Assembly (NCBI GenBank): GCA_022578965.1
Contig: MU400510.1
Location: 248,001-312,000 of the forward strand
DNA: 64,000 bases
Direction: 5' to 3'
DNA from: Xylaria sp. FL1777
Lineage: Eukaryota; Ascomycota; Sordariomycetes; Xylariales; Xylariaceae
Made by a program: the position numbers and the translations under genes. The notes under the pieces were generated by a model. That model was not told the DNA's origin and ran no database searches. It saw only the letters and a list, made by a program, of their open reading frames with translations. Positions 22,698-33,712 of the stretch are shown in pieces. How positions within the stretch are numbered: the stretch's first letter is position 1; the number at the start of each line of letters is the position of its first letter.

Positions 22698-23743
22698 AGA
22701 AGAGTGGGTGGATGAGTCGCTTCGGAAATAGAGGAGAACACTGTCCGTAGGCCAGGACTGTTTATTATTTTTGACATGTAATATTGGAGCGACGGTTGCT
22801 TTTTGAGGACCTGGTATCTGGGGTGTCTGTCACACATGGATGTCCTCTCTTGATGTATTAACAGCACGTAAGCAGGGAGTGAACCTACAGCAGTATAAGA
22901 CCGCGCATTTTCATTACTCAATACCCACTATCCTCTACGTACATGCTTTGTTCGGCAATGTGATGCCTAGATTTTTGTAAGCCTGGAAAATAGCTAAGCT
23001 CCATAGCTAATTTCCCATTATGAGCGTTACCCATACTTTTGTATGAGAGATGAGGCGACCTGCATGACAACTCCTTAGAAACTAGAAAGTCTGTAATATA
23101 GTAATAGAGTAATAGAGTAGAAAACATTCTACCTAAGAGGTAGGTAGGTATGATCTCTATGTTGCTGAGTGTGTAAGGATCTAAGGTAATATCTACATAG
23201 GTACTCCCTACCTACTTACCTAATCCAATCACAGCCTAAATTATGCAAATAACGGGATTACCCAGTAAGTGCATGCGAGTGGCAATTATCAAACTTTGTT
23301 TGATTAATATTTTAGGGTATTTGCAAACACTGTTTAAACGCTTCCTCCCCAAGTGGCACCATCAATAGGCTCCACCTTGCTCTCAAAACTTCTTCAGTAA
23401 TGCATCACGCATCACGCATCACGCATCACACAGCCGGCACCACATCAGCATCGATCCGCTTGCTCTAGTGCGCGCGTCAGACACACAATGGTGCAGCCTA
23501 TTCTCTAATCAACCCACCGCAGCACTATTGTGCTTGTTTGAACGGCACTCGGCTTATCACTCGTGATACCGACGCAGGCATCGACGTATAGATCCCGAAT
23601 GGAAATGACACTTGTCGTATAGAAGCGCCTATTCATAGTACTCCAACATACTACGCATACCTCAGCCAACTTCTTTCTGCCTCCAATAAGCCCAATCTCC
23701 TTCCACATGCGTTAGGATATCTGCGACGCCATTCGTTCTCAGT
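22698..23743. other. Intergenic region RAB5 to RING gene
   Basis: About 1.0 kb between tandem plus-strand genes. It is A/T-rich with TAGGTAGGTA and CTACCTACTTACCTA clusters near 23140-23220 and a 7-bp tandem repeat at 23402. No gene is recognised. Confidence 0.5.
23402..23429. repeat. Four tandem GCATCAC units
   Basis: A perfect 7-bp repeat, four copies, about 315 bp before the start of the RING gene. Confidence 0.85.
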
Positions 23744-26700
23744 ATGGCGACTCTTACTCCCGCCCAGCTCGAGCTGGCAAGGTATGTTATCCCCCGATTC
23801 TTAAGCGTTTGGGTGAAAATATATCTTAACCATCTATAGTTCTCTCACTCAGGATGAGCTGCCTACAAAACTGCGATGCGCTATCTGCAGCAAGTTAGCT
23901 GTCAACGCCTTTCGGCTACCCTGTTGCGAGACCGCTATTTGTGAAAACTGTAAGCTCGTTCAATTGACGTTGGCATGGGAACATAAGGAATCGAATGCTA
24001 AGACCTATTCTAGGCCAGGCTACCTTGCCATCTTCCTGTCCCGTTTGCGAGCATACTCCCGTTTCGGGCGCCGACTGCACTGTCTACAAATCTCTCCGAA
24101 CCACAATTAGGGTTTTCTTGAAGACGGAGGAGAAGAAGCGCGAGGCTACACGGCCTAAGACCAACGGCTCTACACCCACGACTCCCGTTCAAGTGACACC
24201 TACTCCAACACCAATACAAATTCAAGGACTAGCAGATCCTCCTGCTACGGAATCTTCTGCTTTAGAGCCGCCCGACTCAGAACATCCCCTAGACAGTGGA
24301 GCCGTACCAATTATCGACTCTTCGGTTGAGGCTGAGAACAAGATAACTACCGATGAAACCATCAAGGCCCAGCCAGATGCGGTAAGTAGCTCTTCTTAGT
24401 GCCTATAATTATATACGATACTAACGACTTGATAGGCAGAGAGTAACGGTAATCCACCTGAGGAACCAAATGCTGAGGTGGAGGAAGCAGAGGAATCTGG
24501 TCGGCCAGGCCATGCGACCGAGGAAAGCACGGGCGAAGATGGAGACAAGGGTGATGCTGTGGCTGAAGTTGGCGCAGATCAATCGGAACAGTCTGGCATG
24601 AATTTTGGTTTCGACCCAATGAATAATAATTTCAATATGAATTTCGGCAATGGAGACATGACCCAAATGCAGATGATGATGGCAATGCAAAATGGCATGA
24701 ATCCCGCCGCATTCGGTTCATTCCCTATGATGGGTTCGTCTTTTCTAGCTGTGTGAGCAAGGAACAGTTGCTAATTTCTAACGTCCAGGGATGATGGATC
24801 CGATGATGATGCAAAACATGTTAATGAATGGTGGCTTCGGTGCACAAGGCATGGGCATGAACGGCATGAACATGAACATGGGCATGAATGGATTCAATGG
24901 TGGCGGCGATGACTGGAATGGACAACAATCATGGAACATCGGCCAAGATAATTTCAATCCAAATGCTCCTGGCATGGGTAATGGTGATTTTGGCAACTTT
25001 AACACGAATTTTCGTACAGGTAATTACGGCCATCACAATCAGTTCAATGACCATCGTCGAGGCAATTATGGTTTCCGAGGGAGAGGCCGCGGTCGTGGGT
25101 ATTACGGTGGCTATGGTCGTGGATATCACCATAATTATAACCACCAAGGCAATGCTTGGGTTGGCGGCCAATACAATAGCACGTCACAGGCGGTCGACAC
25201 CACATCAGGCAATGTTGATGAATTTGGAAGGACGATACGGGCAGACCAATCCCAAGAGGGACAGCCAGTAGGTCAGGATGGACAAAATGCTGTGACTGCA
25301 CAGGGAGGCGACGGCGGGGCATCAGAGACCCAAAATCAAGTAGTCAAGGAGCGTGTACCTGGATCCGAAGAGACTCAAGGTGACAACACGAATCCCGATG
25401 GTGATGTCTCTGCTATGCCTCAGCGGGCAAATGGCGCTGGGTCGTTGGATTCGGTGCCGCCGCCACAGCGGGTTGTTCCTGATGTCCCTTTAAATGCACC
25501 TACTGGTCCCAAGGCTATGCGCCAGGGTCTTCCTAACACTAGCCTTTATCATTTAAAAGCACGTGGTTATATTATGGATGAGAAAATTCCCAGTATAGGC
25601 ACTAATGGTCCAACTGTGGCCAGTCCCGTCGAGGAACGGCCAAAATCGCGGAGTAGTTCTCCGCAGGACAAGGACCGCCCTCACCCTGACAGTCAACAAG
25701 AGCGTGGCGTAGATGAAAAGGACAAAGAAAAAGATCTGGATAGAGGTCGTGGACGTTCCCGGACCCATAGCATATCAAGAAGTCAAAGTCCGAACCACAG
25801 TCGCAGTCGCAGTCGCGATCGTAAAGAGTCCCAGAGGCACAGACGACACCGTTCTCCATCTGTCTCGGACATGAGTCGCGATGGTGATCATCGCCGTAGA
25901 AAGCATAGAAGCAAGCGGCGCTCTACAAGAGACGATGATGAGTACAAAGGTCGGTCAAGAGCTGATAAGTACGAGGAGCGATCTCGGTCTGCATCTCCCG
26001 CAGAACGCGACCATAGGCGTCCAGCTCATCGCAGTCATCGAGAACGTGACCGTGATCGTGATCGTGATCGTGACCGTGACCGAGATAGGGATCGTGACCG
26101 GGAAAGGGAACGGGAACGGGACCGGGACCGCGATCGGGACCGCGATGAAAAACGGCGCGAGCGCGAGAAGGATAGAGGTAGGGAGAGCGATCACGATCGC
26201 CCTCGGAAACCTAGTCACCGTTCGTCTCATCGTGATAGGGACGATGATCGAGAACGGGACAGGGAACGGGAGAAAGACCGCGATCGCGTACGAGACAAGG
26301 AACGCTCTCGTGAGCTCGATAAAGAACATAGAAACCATGACAGCAAAGGATCCAGGGTCGAACCTCCCACTCCAGTAGAACTACCAGAGAAAAGCTTCAA
26401 TCCCCCGACTGGTCCCAGAGGCAGCTTTTCAATTAAAGGTGCCGGCAGTAAGCCCGGTCTTGAGATTAGAGGTGCGAGTGGCCGTTCATCTGACATTCAA
26501 AGACGCGAGAGCGAGGCGCCGCGCCGCGCCTCACAGTCGTCCGCCACTAGTGGTCAAAAGTCAGCTCCCAGTGCGCCAGCAAAAGATCCACATACACTTG
26601 AGCGTGAAGCTCGCGACAGAGAGCGTCTTCTAAAGGAGGCCCAGCGTATTGCCGGCATGGCCGGCTTTGGTGGTCGAAGTAGCGGGAAGCGCGGCCGTGA

Positions 26701-26815
26701 CGCAGCCGATGACCGGGGTGGCCGCAGAAAGAGCCGCCGGAGCGAGCTCAGTGTCGGCGATGAAGAGCGCATGAGGCGGGTAGAAGCAGAGCGAGAGGGT
26801 CGCCGCTGGGATTAG
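23744..26815 (+). CDS. RING-finger protein with RGG/Asn-Gly and RS/RD-rich regions (RBBP6-like, no DWNN)
   Basis: Five exons, 23744-23781, 23840-23949, 24014-24381, 24436-24733 and 24789-26815, encode 946 residues. Introns are 54-64 nt and all keep frame; the fourth donor (GTTCGT) is weak. A RING-like domain at about residues 21-62 reads LRCAICSKLAVNAFRLPCCETAICENC, then TLPSSCPVC. This is followed by an acidic linker, a Met/Asn/Gly-rich stretch, an RGG-like block (RGRGRGRGYYGGYGRGY) and a large Ser-Arg/Asp-Arg region coding RDRDRD runs. Such a mix suggests a nuclear E3 ligase or splicing/3'-end-processing factor. The RING resembles that of RBBP6/Mpe1, but the N-terminal ubiquitin-like DWNN domain and zinc knuckle of that family are absent. 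Function is inferred only from domain composition. Confidence 0.85.
26041..26155 (+). repeat. Degenerate CGTGAC hexamer repeat coding an Arg-Asp tract
   Basis: Within the last exon of the RING gene, CG(T/A)GA(C/T) and GAACGG hexamers encode alternating Arg-Asp/Arg-Glu. Codon variants keep the peptide repetitive, so the tract is partly maintained at the protein level. Confidence 0.75.
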
Positions 26816-27588
26816 GATCTAGAGGATTTAGCGACTTTGCATAGAAGAAAAGAGCTCTCGCCTAGTCGAGACGAAGAGGAACCGTCTTCACTTTGTCCAT
26901 GGCAACTAGCAGAGGGGCTATATGAGATGCCAACGAGCATGATCCCAACTCGACCAATTTTTGCTCGGCGCCTCTTAACAGTACTTCTATCTAGTTGTTG
27001 GTCTCACGGAGCAGATTGTTGTAACATGTCCTTGTGCTATTTGCAGTATGTTGCGTTAGCCATTGTCCCTACTCCCTAAAGGCAGGTGGCTATGCTACGG
27101 CTAGATTTATGCTTCACTACGGACGAAATGGCGGCATGCTTCAAGAGAAGCAGATCAACATTGGCATAAAGTAGGTAGAGATCAATTACTCTCCTGTGTG
27201 CCAACCTCAGTATAATAGAGTAATTGACAGCGAGTTATTTTTATGGATTACTTCCCTCCTTCATGATGATATGTTCTTAAGCTGGCTATCATACCTATGA
27301 GTATGAAGTGAAACTATAGTGAGGTTATACGTTGAAGTCTGAGAAGTCTGGCTGCTCTCTCTCGTGGAATCCGCCCTAGGCGGAGGCAGCAAAAATGTTG
27401 CGTAAGGTCTCAATCCTGCGGCACAGATTTTTAAACCTACGTCTTGTGTCGTGCCTAAAATATAGTTACTTAAAGATAGACAGGCATTCAACAATCCTGC
27501 CTCCTCTCCAATTTGCCGAAACCAGGTTTCTCCGACTGCCTCCATTTCCCTGATCTCTTATTCACGTGGTGAAACGCCTACCTGGAAA
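26816..27588. other. Intergenic region
   Basis: This stretch holds the 3' UTR of the RING gene and the upstream region of the alpha/beta-barrel gene. No gene or RNA is recognised; short ORFs resemble nothing. Confidence 0.45.
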
Positions 27589-28411
27589 ATGCCTGTTACA
27601 GAACTAGCTTTTGTCCCCTCCGCAACCCCGGGTTCCATCCCGCCAGCGCTCGTCAAGGCGACCTGGGAAGGCATCCACGGTCAAGGTGACGTAGGTTCCC
27701 AAGATATCTTGATATGATCTACGACGGCCAACTTGTTCCGCACACTCATCCCCCCCCCCCTTCACCTTCTCATTCACTGTTGATTGAGCTCACTACGATC
27801 ATCAGATTGGAGTAAAATTTAAGGAGACAATACTAATCTAGCGACAGTGGATGGCAGCAAACGCGCCGTCAACAATTCCCTCAGGACCTCCGGCCGCCCG
27901 CGGCGCCGCCCTATTCCAGCAGCGCGAGGACCGGGGCGTCATGCTCGTGACGGCGCATTGGGAGTCCGCCGCACAGCACGCCGAGTGCATCGCCAGCGAG
28001 GAAAACCAGAAGGCCATGAAGGCGATCACAGCTCACGCCATAGGGGCGGATGTCAAGTACTTCCACGTCGACGGGGTGCAGTTGTTCGGCGGGGAAACGC
28101 TCGATGCGCGGCTGCTGAGCATGCTGAGAATTGGCGTTAAGGAGGGGAAGAGGGGGGAGATTGAGGGGATCTGGAATGGTGGTGGTGGTGGTGCGAAGAA
28201 CCCGTTGTTTGGCAGCGCGGGATTCGAGCATATTGGGGGTTGGAGGGTCGAGAAGGAGCTGGGCAAGGAGGATAGGGATGAGTTTGTTGTTGTTGGGGCG
28301 TGGTCGAGTGAAGATGCTCTGAGCCGCTTTGCGGAGGGCAGGGAGTGGGATGAGGTGTGGAAGGGCGCGGTGCTGGAGACGAGTGTTACGACGTATAGTC
28401 GCATTTGTTAA
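27589..28411 (+). CDS. Dimeric alpha/beta-barrel (ABM-like) protein of unknown function
   Basis: The best model has two exons, 27589-27690 and 27848-28411, encoding 221 residues. The first exon (MPVTELAFVPSATPGSIP) opens with an ATG and ends before GTAGGT. The 157-nt intron ends CGACAG, 11 nt after a TACTAAT branch site. An alternative is translation from the ATG at 27851 only (186 residues). The core VMLVTAHWESAAQHAECIASEENQKAM looks like the ferredoxin-like dimeric barrel fold found in ABM/EthD-type proteins, where two copies form a small barrel. Two such halves seem present (about 5-80 and 90-190). A run of GGT codons (five Gly) lies in between. Members include monooxygenases and small stress proteins; no specific reaction can be assigned. 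Confidence 0.7.
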
Positions 28412-28784
28412 ATAAGTACCTACCTACTTGCTTGCCTGGTGACCTCGACGATCTTCCTGGAATACTACATGTACAGGTTACATGTACAGGTCATGGTTCA
28501 AGATGGTGGTAATAAAGCAACGAGATATGCAACTTGGGTCATATGTGCTGTACCTAGGAGGTAGGCTGTAAGTCGACGTGACCCCATATGACGAATGATT
28601 GGTGGTGGGGTTGATCACCAGCGTGAGCTGAAAGCTCCATCTCCACCTACCTACCTACCTAAGGTACGCTACCTAGATAGGTACCTTATACCTATAATAC
28701 CAAGTATCCATCTATTTGTCTGTACAATATCTATGAAAAACACCAACAACATCTTACGTAGACATCCATGATACCTAATACAAC
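28412..28784. other. Intergenic region with TACCTA motifs
   Basis: Contains TACCTACCTA clusters at about 28416 and 28647-28690 and a 13-bp tandem duplication. It is the likely promoter of PBN1. No gene is seen. Confidence 0.5.
28466..28491. repeat. Two tandem TACATGTACAGGT units
   Basis: A perfect 13-bp direct repeat; each unit contains the palindrome TACATGTA. Confidence 0.85.
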
Positions 28785-30394
28785 ATGCGACACCGAATCA
28801 CCTTTTTCCATAGGAACGAACATGGCATCGAACCGTCTTCTCTCGATATTCGCGACCGCTCTATATCTGGGCCGGACCTGGTAGCCGTTCGCGAGCACCG
28901 CGTCACGCTAGCTCTCGAAGAGCTTCCTGCCGAACTCCAGGAGCTCCTCCACGAGATCCATGAGTTGCACATCCGTTGGAGTGCGCCCCGGGCCCACGAA
29001 CCCCTTGGACCTTGGAACTCGAGGTTACCGCCCGGGCTGCATGCCTTTTATACTCCCCAGACCGCCAGCGCCGCAGATTCGTAGGCAACAACGTAGATGC
29101 CTTCGGAATACACTGTCGCTGACTTGTTGAAGCACCCGACTATGTGCACAGCTTCGCGCTGCATTTGGAGACTTAGACTGCTCGTCGCCAGCTGTACGTA
29201 GCTCTGGAGAACTAAAAGAGGAATGAATAATCTATGTACCTCTCTAACATCTTGAAGGAGTCGTTCACCAAGCTTCCCACGGATCGATTCTCACACTCGG
29301 CCGCCTTTCAATATTTCCAACCGCTAGAGACCCTTGCCAACTTGTCTACGTATACTGAGCTATACGCATGTGTTCCTGGGGATTCAGATTGCAAAAATTG
29401 GGCTCAAGAGGTCGGGAATGCCGTGTCTCTCGACTTATCCTACGACGCCGTTTCACATGCCGTAAAAATCACACCTGTTTGGGCGGAGGACCGCCAAAAG
29501 CTATTCGTTGATTCCCATCCAGACCATAGAACCGAGGTCGGCATCTTAACGCCCGATTGGCCTCCACACTTAGAGCCTCATGAGTTGGGTGTCACTGGCC
29601 TGCTAACAGTCCTAGGCGAGGACACGAAGCCTTCCCCCGTTTTATTCGCATTCCCTTCGCGGCACAAGGATACTGGCTCGGCTTTTTCCTCCGAATTTAT
29701 TCATCCACTGGGGTTACATCCAACCTTGCAGCTAAGAATTGACTCCAGCAAACCGCCTTTACAAGATTCGTCTTGTTCTCCGCATGCGTATTTGACGTTA
29801 CCGCGGACTATATTCGCCGATAAGTATCAACTTGGAGACGAACTTTTCTTATCCTCAAAGAACTTGACGGCACTACGTTATATCAGCCAGCCGGTTGATC
29901 TCGAAGCACCTGACTACGCGATGAAACTGTGGGGGTCTAGCATGTTGTTAGAGCTACAGCGTCCTAGTGCGCAGGTAGATGCGCCGTGGACGGCAGAGAT
30001 TCCGCTTCATCTCCGGTATCTATCACCCGCGGAGGGTGGATATAGCTCTGTCAATGTTCCTTCGCCAGCCGTTTTCTGGGCTTGTAATACCGACGAGGGA
30101 ACTAAATTTCCAAACAGCCCGTTTGATCGAGCCAACCTGGGTTACGATGGCTTATTTGGGCCACGCACACTGTTTTGGCATCTCACCCCGGAATCAAAGG
30201 GGAACAGCGGTCTTTATCACCAAGTCCGGGTCCCGGTTCTTGATTTGAACAAAATCACATGGGTTAGTACGGGGACAACTGCTGTGGTGCTGATGGGATT
30301 TGCATACATCGTATTCAAGTTGGCGTCGGTGTACTGGAGGAGAGGATACAGTAGTCACAAGCCAGCGACGGAGAGCGACAAGAAGAAACAGTGA
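28785..30394 (+). CDS. PBN1: PBN1/PIG-X-type subunit of GPI mannosyltransferase I
   Basis: Three exons, 28785-29080, 29133-29193 and 29258-30394, encode 497 residues. Introns are 52 nt (GTAGGC donor, GAAG acceptor) and 64 nt (GTACGT donor, TCTAAC branch, GAAG acceptor). The 61-nt middle exon codes LCAQLRAAFGDLDCSSPA, which restores a segment expected in the fungal family. Pbn1 is an ER membrane protein that stabilises Gpi14, the enzyme adding the first mannose to GPI anchors; yeast mutants also fail in protease B maturation. The PIG-X-type luminal domain covers about 190-440 with SPHAYLTLPRTIFADKYQ and PLHLRYLSP.EGGYSSV. A single C-terminal membrane helix (about 455-478) ends in a Lys-rich cytosolic tail. 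No signal peptide is visible, as in yeast Pbn1. Confidence 0.87.
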
Positions 30395-30744
30395 ACCGGC
30401 TATTGATGCTAGCACCAAACAGAATGAAGAAATATCATTACAATTAAAGAAAACGGTGAGATTGAACATGAGCGTTCCGTCTGTATATTATATCAAGATA
30501 ATATCCAACTCCAGACATCAACTCTAGACAAGCATACCTATCCTATGTACTTAAGTAATAGGGAGGAGTAGTATTGAATGCACGGTATTCCGATGAAGCC
30601 GCTTGATTGGCTGCAATCTCCTAGTCCCGCCAGCCCCGCCAATCGTAACCACGGGACCGCGTGCCATGGCTCCAAAACGGAAGGCTTCACTTGATTGAGC
30701 TGCCCCGACTATTCCGGCGCTGTGTTGCGGTACTAGCCGACGCC
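30395..30744. other. Intergenic region
   Basis: 350 bp between tandem genes. The stop of PBN1 and the start of the dioxygenase gene bound it. The frame of the next gene is open back to 30661 without an in-frame ATG before 30745. Nothing else is recognised. Confidence 0.45.
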
Positions 30745-31818
30745 ATGTTCTCCTACGTCGTAGCCGGTCTTGCCATTCTGCTCTTCTTCCATGATCCTCT
30801 AACCAAATATCTAACGGCCGATCTGGAGCCCCGCCCGCTCCCTCGCACCCCGCGACCGCGGATTAACGAAGCTCTGTTGGCTATCGACACGGGCAATGAG
30901 ACGGCGCTTTTGGACTGCGCTCCCGACGCTTATTCGGTGCACATCCTCTCCAAGGCACCACTCGTGGTGTATATTGAGGGTTTCCTCTCACTAGACGAGC
31001 GGAGCCATCTCCTTGAGATCAGGTGACTTTCTAACCTTACCCCTTTCTTTCTCCTTTTCATTGATGTTAATGCTACTTTGACTTATACCATCAAATAAAA
31101 GTATAGATATATCTATATATCAGAAATCACAATTGACGGGGGAAAATATCTGAGCTAACTTCTCTATACGTAGCGAGCCTCTCTTCGAGCCGTCAACCAT
31201 CACGAATGATGGTGACAAGACGCAGCGCAATGCCCTCGTCCGCGACTCCGAGGTGGCCTTGATTCCGCGCACCGACGTTGTGCGCTGCGTCGAGGCGCGA
31301 GCCCGTTCTTTCCAGGGGTGGCGAGACGACCTCTGGATCGAGCGCTTGAGGACCCAGCGATATGGGCCCAACCAACACGTAAGTATAATTAGCTACAGAG
31401 CTTCATATACGTTACGTTAAGCTCTTACTAACTACTATCACAGTACACGCATCATTTCGACTGGGGCTCTGGTGCCCGGGGTTGGGGGCGCGTCAGTAGC
31501 TTCATGGTCTGGGTAAAGGCGGATGAGATTGAGGGCGGTGGCACGGAATTCCCTCACCTGCAACGAAAGGGACCAGATTACCCATGGTGTCGTTGGGTCG
31601 AGTGTCCCGACACCGGTGAGGACAGCACCAAGAGGGAAGAGGGTGAGCCCATCACAGGTGTCACGTTCAAAGCGGTGCCGGGTAATGCCGTCTTCTGGGA
31701 AAATTTCCGCCCTGATGGTACAGGTAGAGGATGGCAGGAAACTTGGCACGCAGGGCTGCCTGTCACCAGAGGCAAAAAGGTCGGACTCAATATCTGGAGC
31801 TGGGGCCGTCTAAATTGA
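30745..31818 (+). CDS. Membrane-anchored prolyl 4-hydroxylase-like Fe(II)/2-oxoglutarate dioxygenase
   Basis: Three exons, 30745-31022, 31174-31378 and 31444-31818, encode 285 residues (introns 151 and 65 nt). The iron ligands are His165 and Asp167 in HHFDW and His263 in TWHAGLPV. Lys273, ten residues after the distal His, is placed to bind 2-oxoglutarate as in collagen prolyl 4-hydroxylases. The N-terminus MFSYVVAGLAILLFFHDP is one hydrophobic anchor, so the catalytic domain probably faces the ER lumen or secretory path. Family members hydroxylate proline or related residues; the substrate here is unknown. A short ORF (MAPKRKASLD) starts at 30665 in another frame before the main ATG. The P4Hc-type core WERLRTQRYGPNQHYTHH is split by the second intron just before YTHH. 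Confidence 0.85.
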
Positions 31819-33712
31819 TGCCGTCTCGCCATGCTACAACGCCAAAATATTCATTGCGTGTTAGCTCTATGGAAGCCACTGTTGCAGTCTTTCTACACCA
31901 CTTGGTTCAATCATCCCACGGGTTGGGTTGTCATATGATGTCTAATTTTTACATGGTCCATACATGGTATCACAGCTTTTTATGCATGTCAGCAATTCAA
32001 CGCGTCCGGATATCGGCGGCGCTCGGCGGTGCTCGGCGGTACTCGGTTTTGCTAATGTGGAAAATTCTACATGCGGCAAGGTGTGGCTGCAATGATGTCT
32101 TCATCAACAGCCAATCAGCCAGCAGTATCTGCTAGCGTTCCACCCTCCCTTACACCGAAGATATAGCTGGGTACCTTAAACTTCACTCTAGCGTCATCAC
32201 CTTCCTGGCTCATGTGGGAGACTGGAGACGCCGTTCGCTCGTCTTCATCGGAATCCTGAAATGCCTGCCTCTAATCGCATGTGAAGCTCCACCGAACCGT
32301 GGGGCCTCTACATTTGGTACCACACTGTTGATGTCAGTGCATTCTGGGAAAAGGTATCCAAGAAACGCCACCGATGGCTAGATGTCAATGGATGCCAACC
32401 CTCAACCCATCGAGGTGGTAACAGGGACTCGAAACTGCTCAAAAAAGAAAGAGCAAAAGGTAGAGCAATGATAGAAACAACATGGAGGTACACGCAAGAC
32501 TCTAATTTCTATTAGTCTTATGTTACGTAGCTTATCCTTCCCTTTTTAACTCTCCCTTCGCTCTGTAAGTGCAAAGTGAGTTAGTGTACATGGTATGTAC
32601 TTTGTTGCAAACTTCCTACAGAAGTGTATGCATACATACTGCGTACGATGAAAACTCTGCAGTCTCATAGCAGACTCTTACCGTGTGTAAGTCGAAGACC
32701 TTCTCAAAAGTCCCGTTAATCAATTGTGCCTTAATTGGTTAAACAGGGAGTCAAGGACCAATAGAAGCTCAACAGACCCCCACATGTGCCACAATATTCC
32801 TATGTTAATGAATAACGTGTTCAAGTAGCTCTATGACAACTTCTCGACCAGGTACATAGCAGAGCCCGGGACTCTCCAGCAGCAGAACAAATCGATACAT
32901 TCGCGTCCCTAGGTCATGCCGCGGTGAACTTAGTTTGATGGCATTCCCGGCCTCTCACACCGCCCACTACGAGACTCGTCTAGGATGTCCGGCCATTCTA
33001 TCTTTGACAGTAGAACTACTAACACAATAAAGTACTTAAGCTCTTCATCTATTCATACCAAATGCGGCAATCTCTCTTTTGCCATTGGCGGCGACATTCA
33101 TCTAATAGACCAATTAGCTTTACCTTCTGGCCTTTTGTCCGGTATCTTATGTACTTTCACGCTGAAGAGATCGAAGACTGCGGCACGCCGTTGCAACATC
33201 GGACAATGGGGCGACCCGCACTATCACATATAGCTACCTACATGTAGACAAGGTGTACCGGCTAACATGTACATGACGTAGATCGACTAGGATGGAATCG
33301 AGTCATGATTCTGAAGGAGAGGACTGTCCAGTCTCAGCAATACGTACCGGGTATTGTTGCCGTCTATATTTACATTGTACCAATATTACCACATTCGCTG
33401 AAAGGGTTTAGTAATGCTGTAAAGCATAACCTTCCGTTTATTACAGCTGGCATCCCCGTCTCAAGTAATCTAGGGCGTAGCTCTAGATATTCCTTATACT
33501 TCGACCTGCCCATTGTTTGGCTGTCTTGTCATTCCTCTCGGAACTCAATTGTTATTAAATGAGACGAGCATTGTGTTCAATGGGCCCAGCAATCAACTAC
33601 TTCCTTCGCGGCGCGCTGTAAATACACATACTCAACCGTTGTTAACCGGGCATTACACCACTTCGTGGAGCGATTGCAACATTTCATCGAAGAAAATCGC
33701 AACATCATTATT
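31819..33712. other. Gene-poor intergenic region
   Basis: 1.9 kb without a supportable gene. The largest plus-strand ORFs (31731-32135 and 32985-33233) begin in or near other genes or lack family resemblance. A GGCGGTGCTCGGCGGTACTCGG duplication-like patch is at about 32014-32045. No RNA gene is found. Confidence 0.5.

Noticed and set aside
25955..26338. 127-codon minus-strand ORF with Ile/Thr/Val repeats
   Set aside because: Antisense of the Arg-Asp repeat in the RING gene, not a membrane protein.
32985..33233. 82-codon plus-strand ORF
   Set aside because: Short, no recognisable motif, lies in AT-rich spacer DNA.
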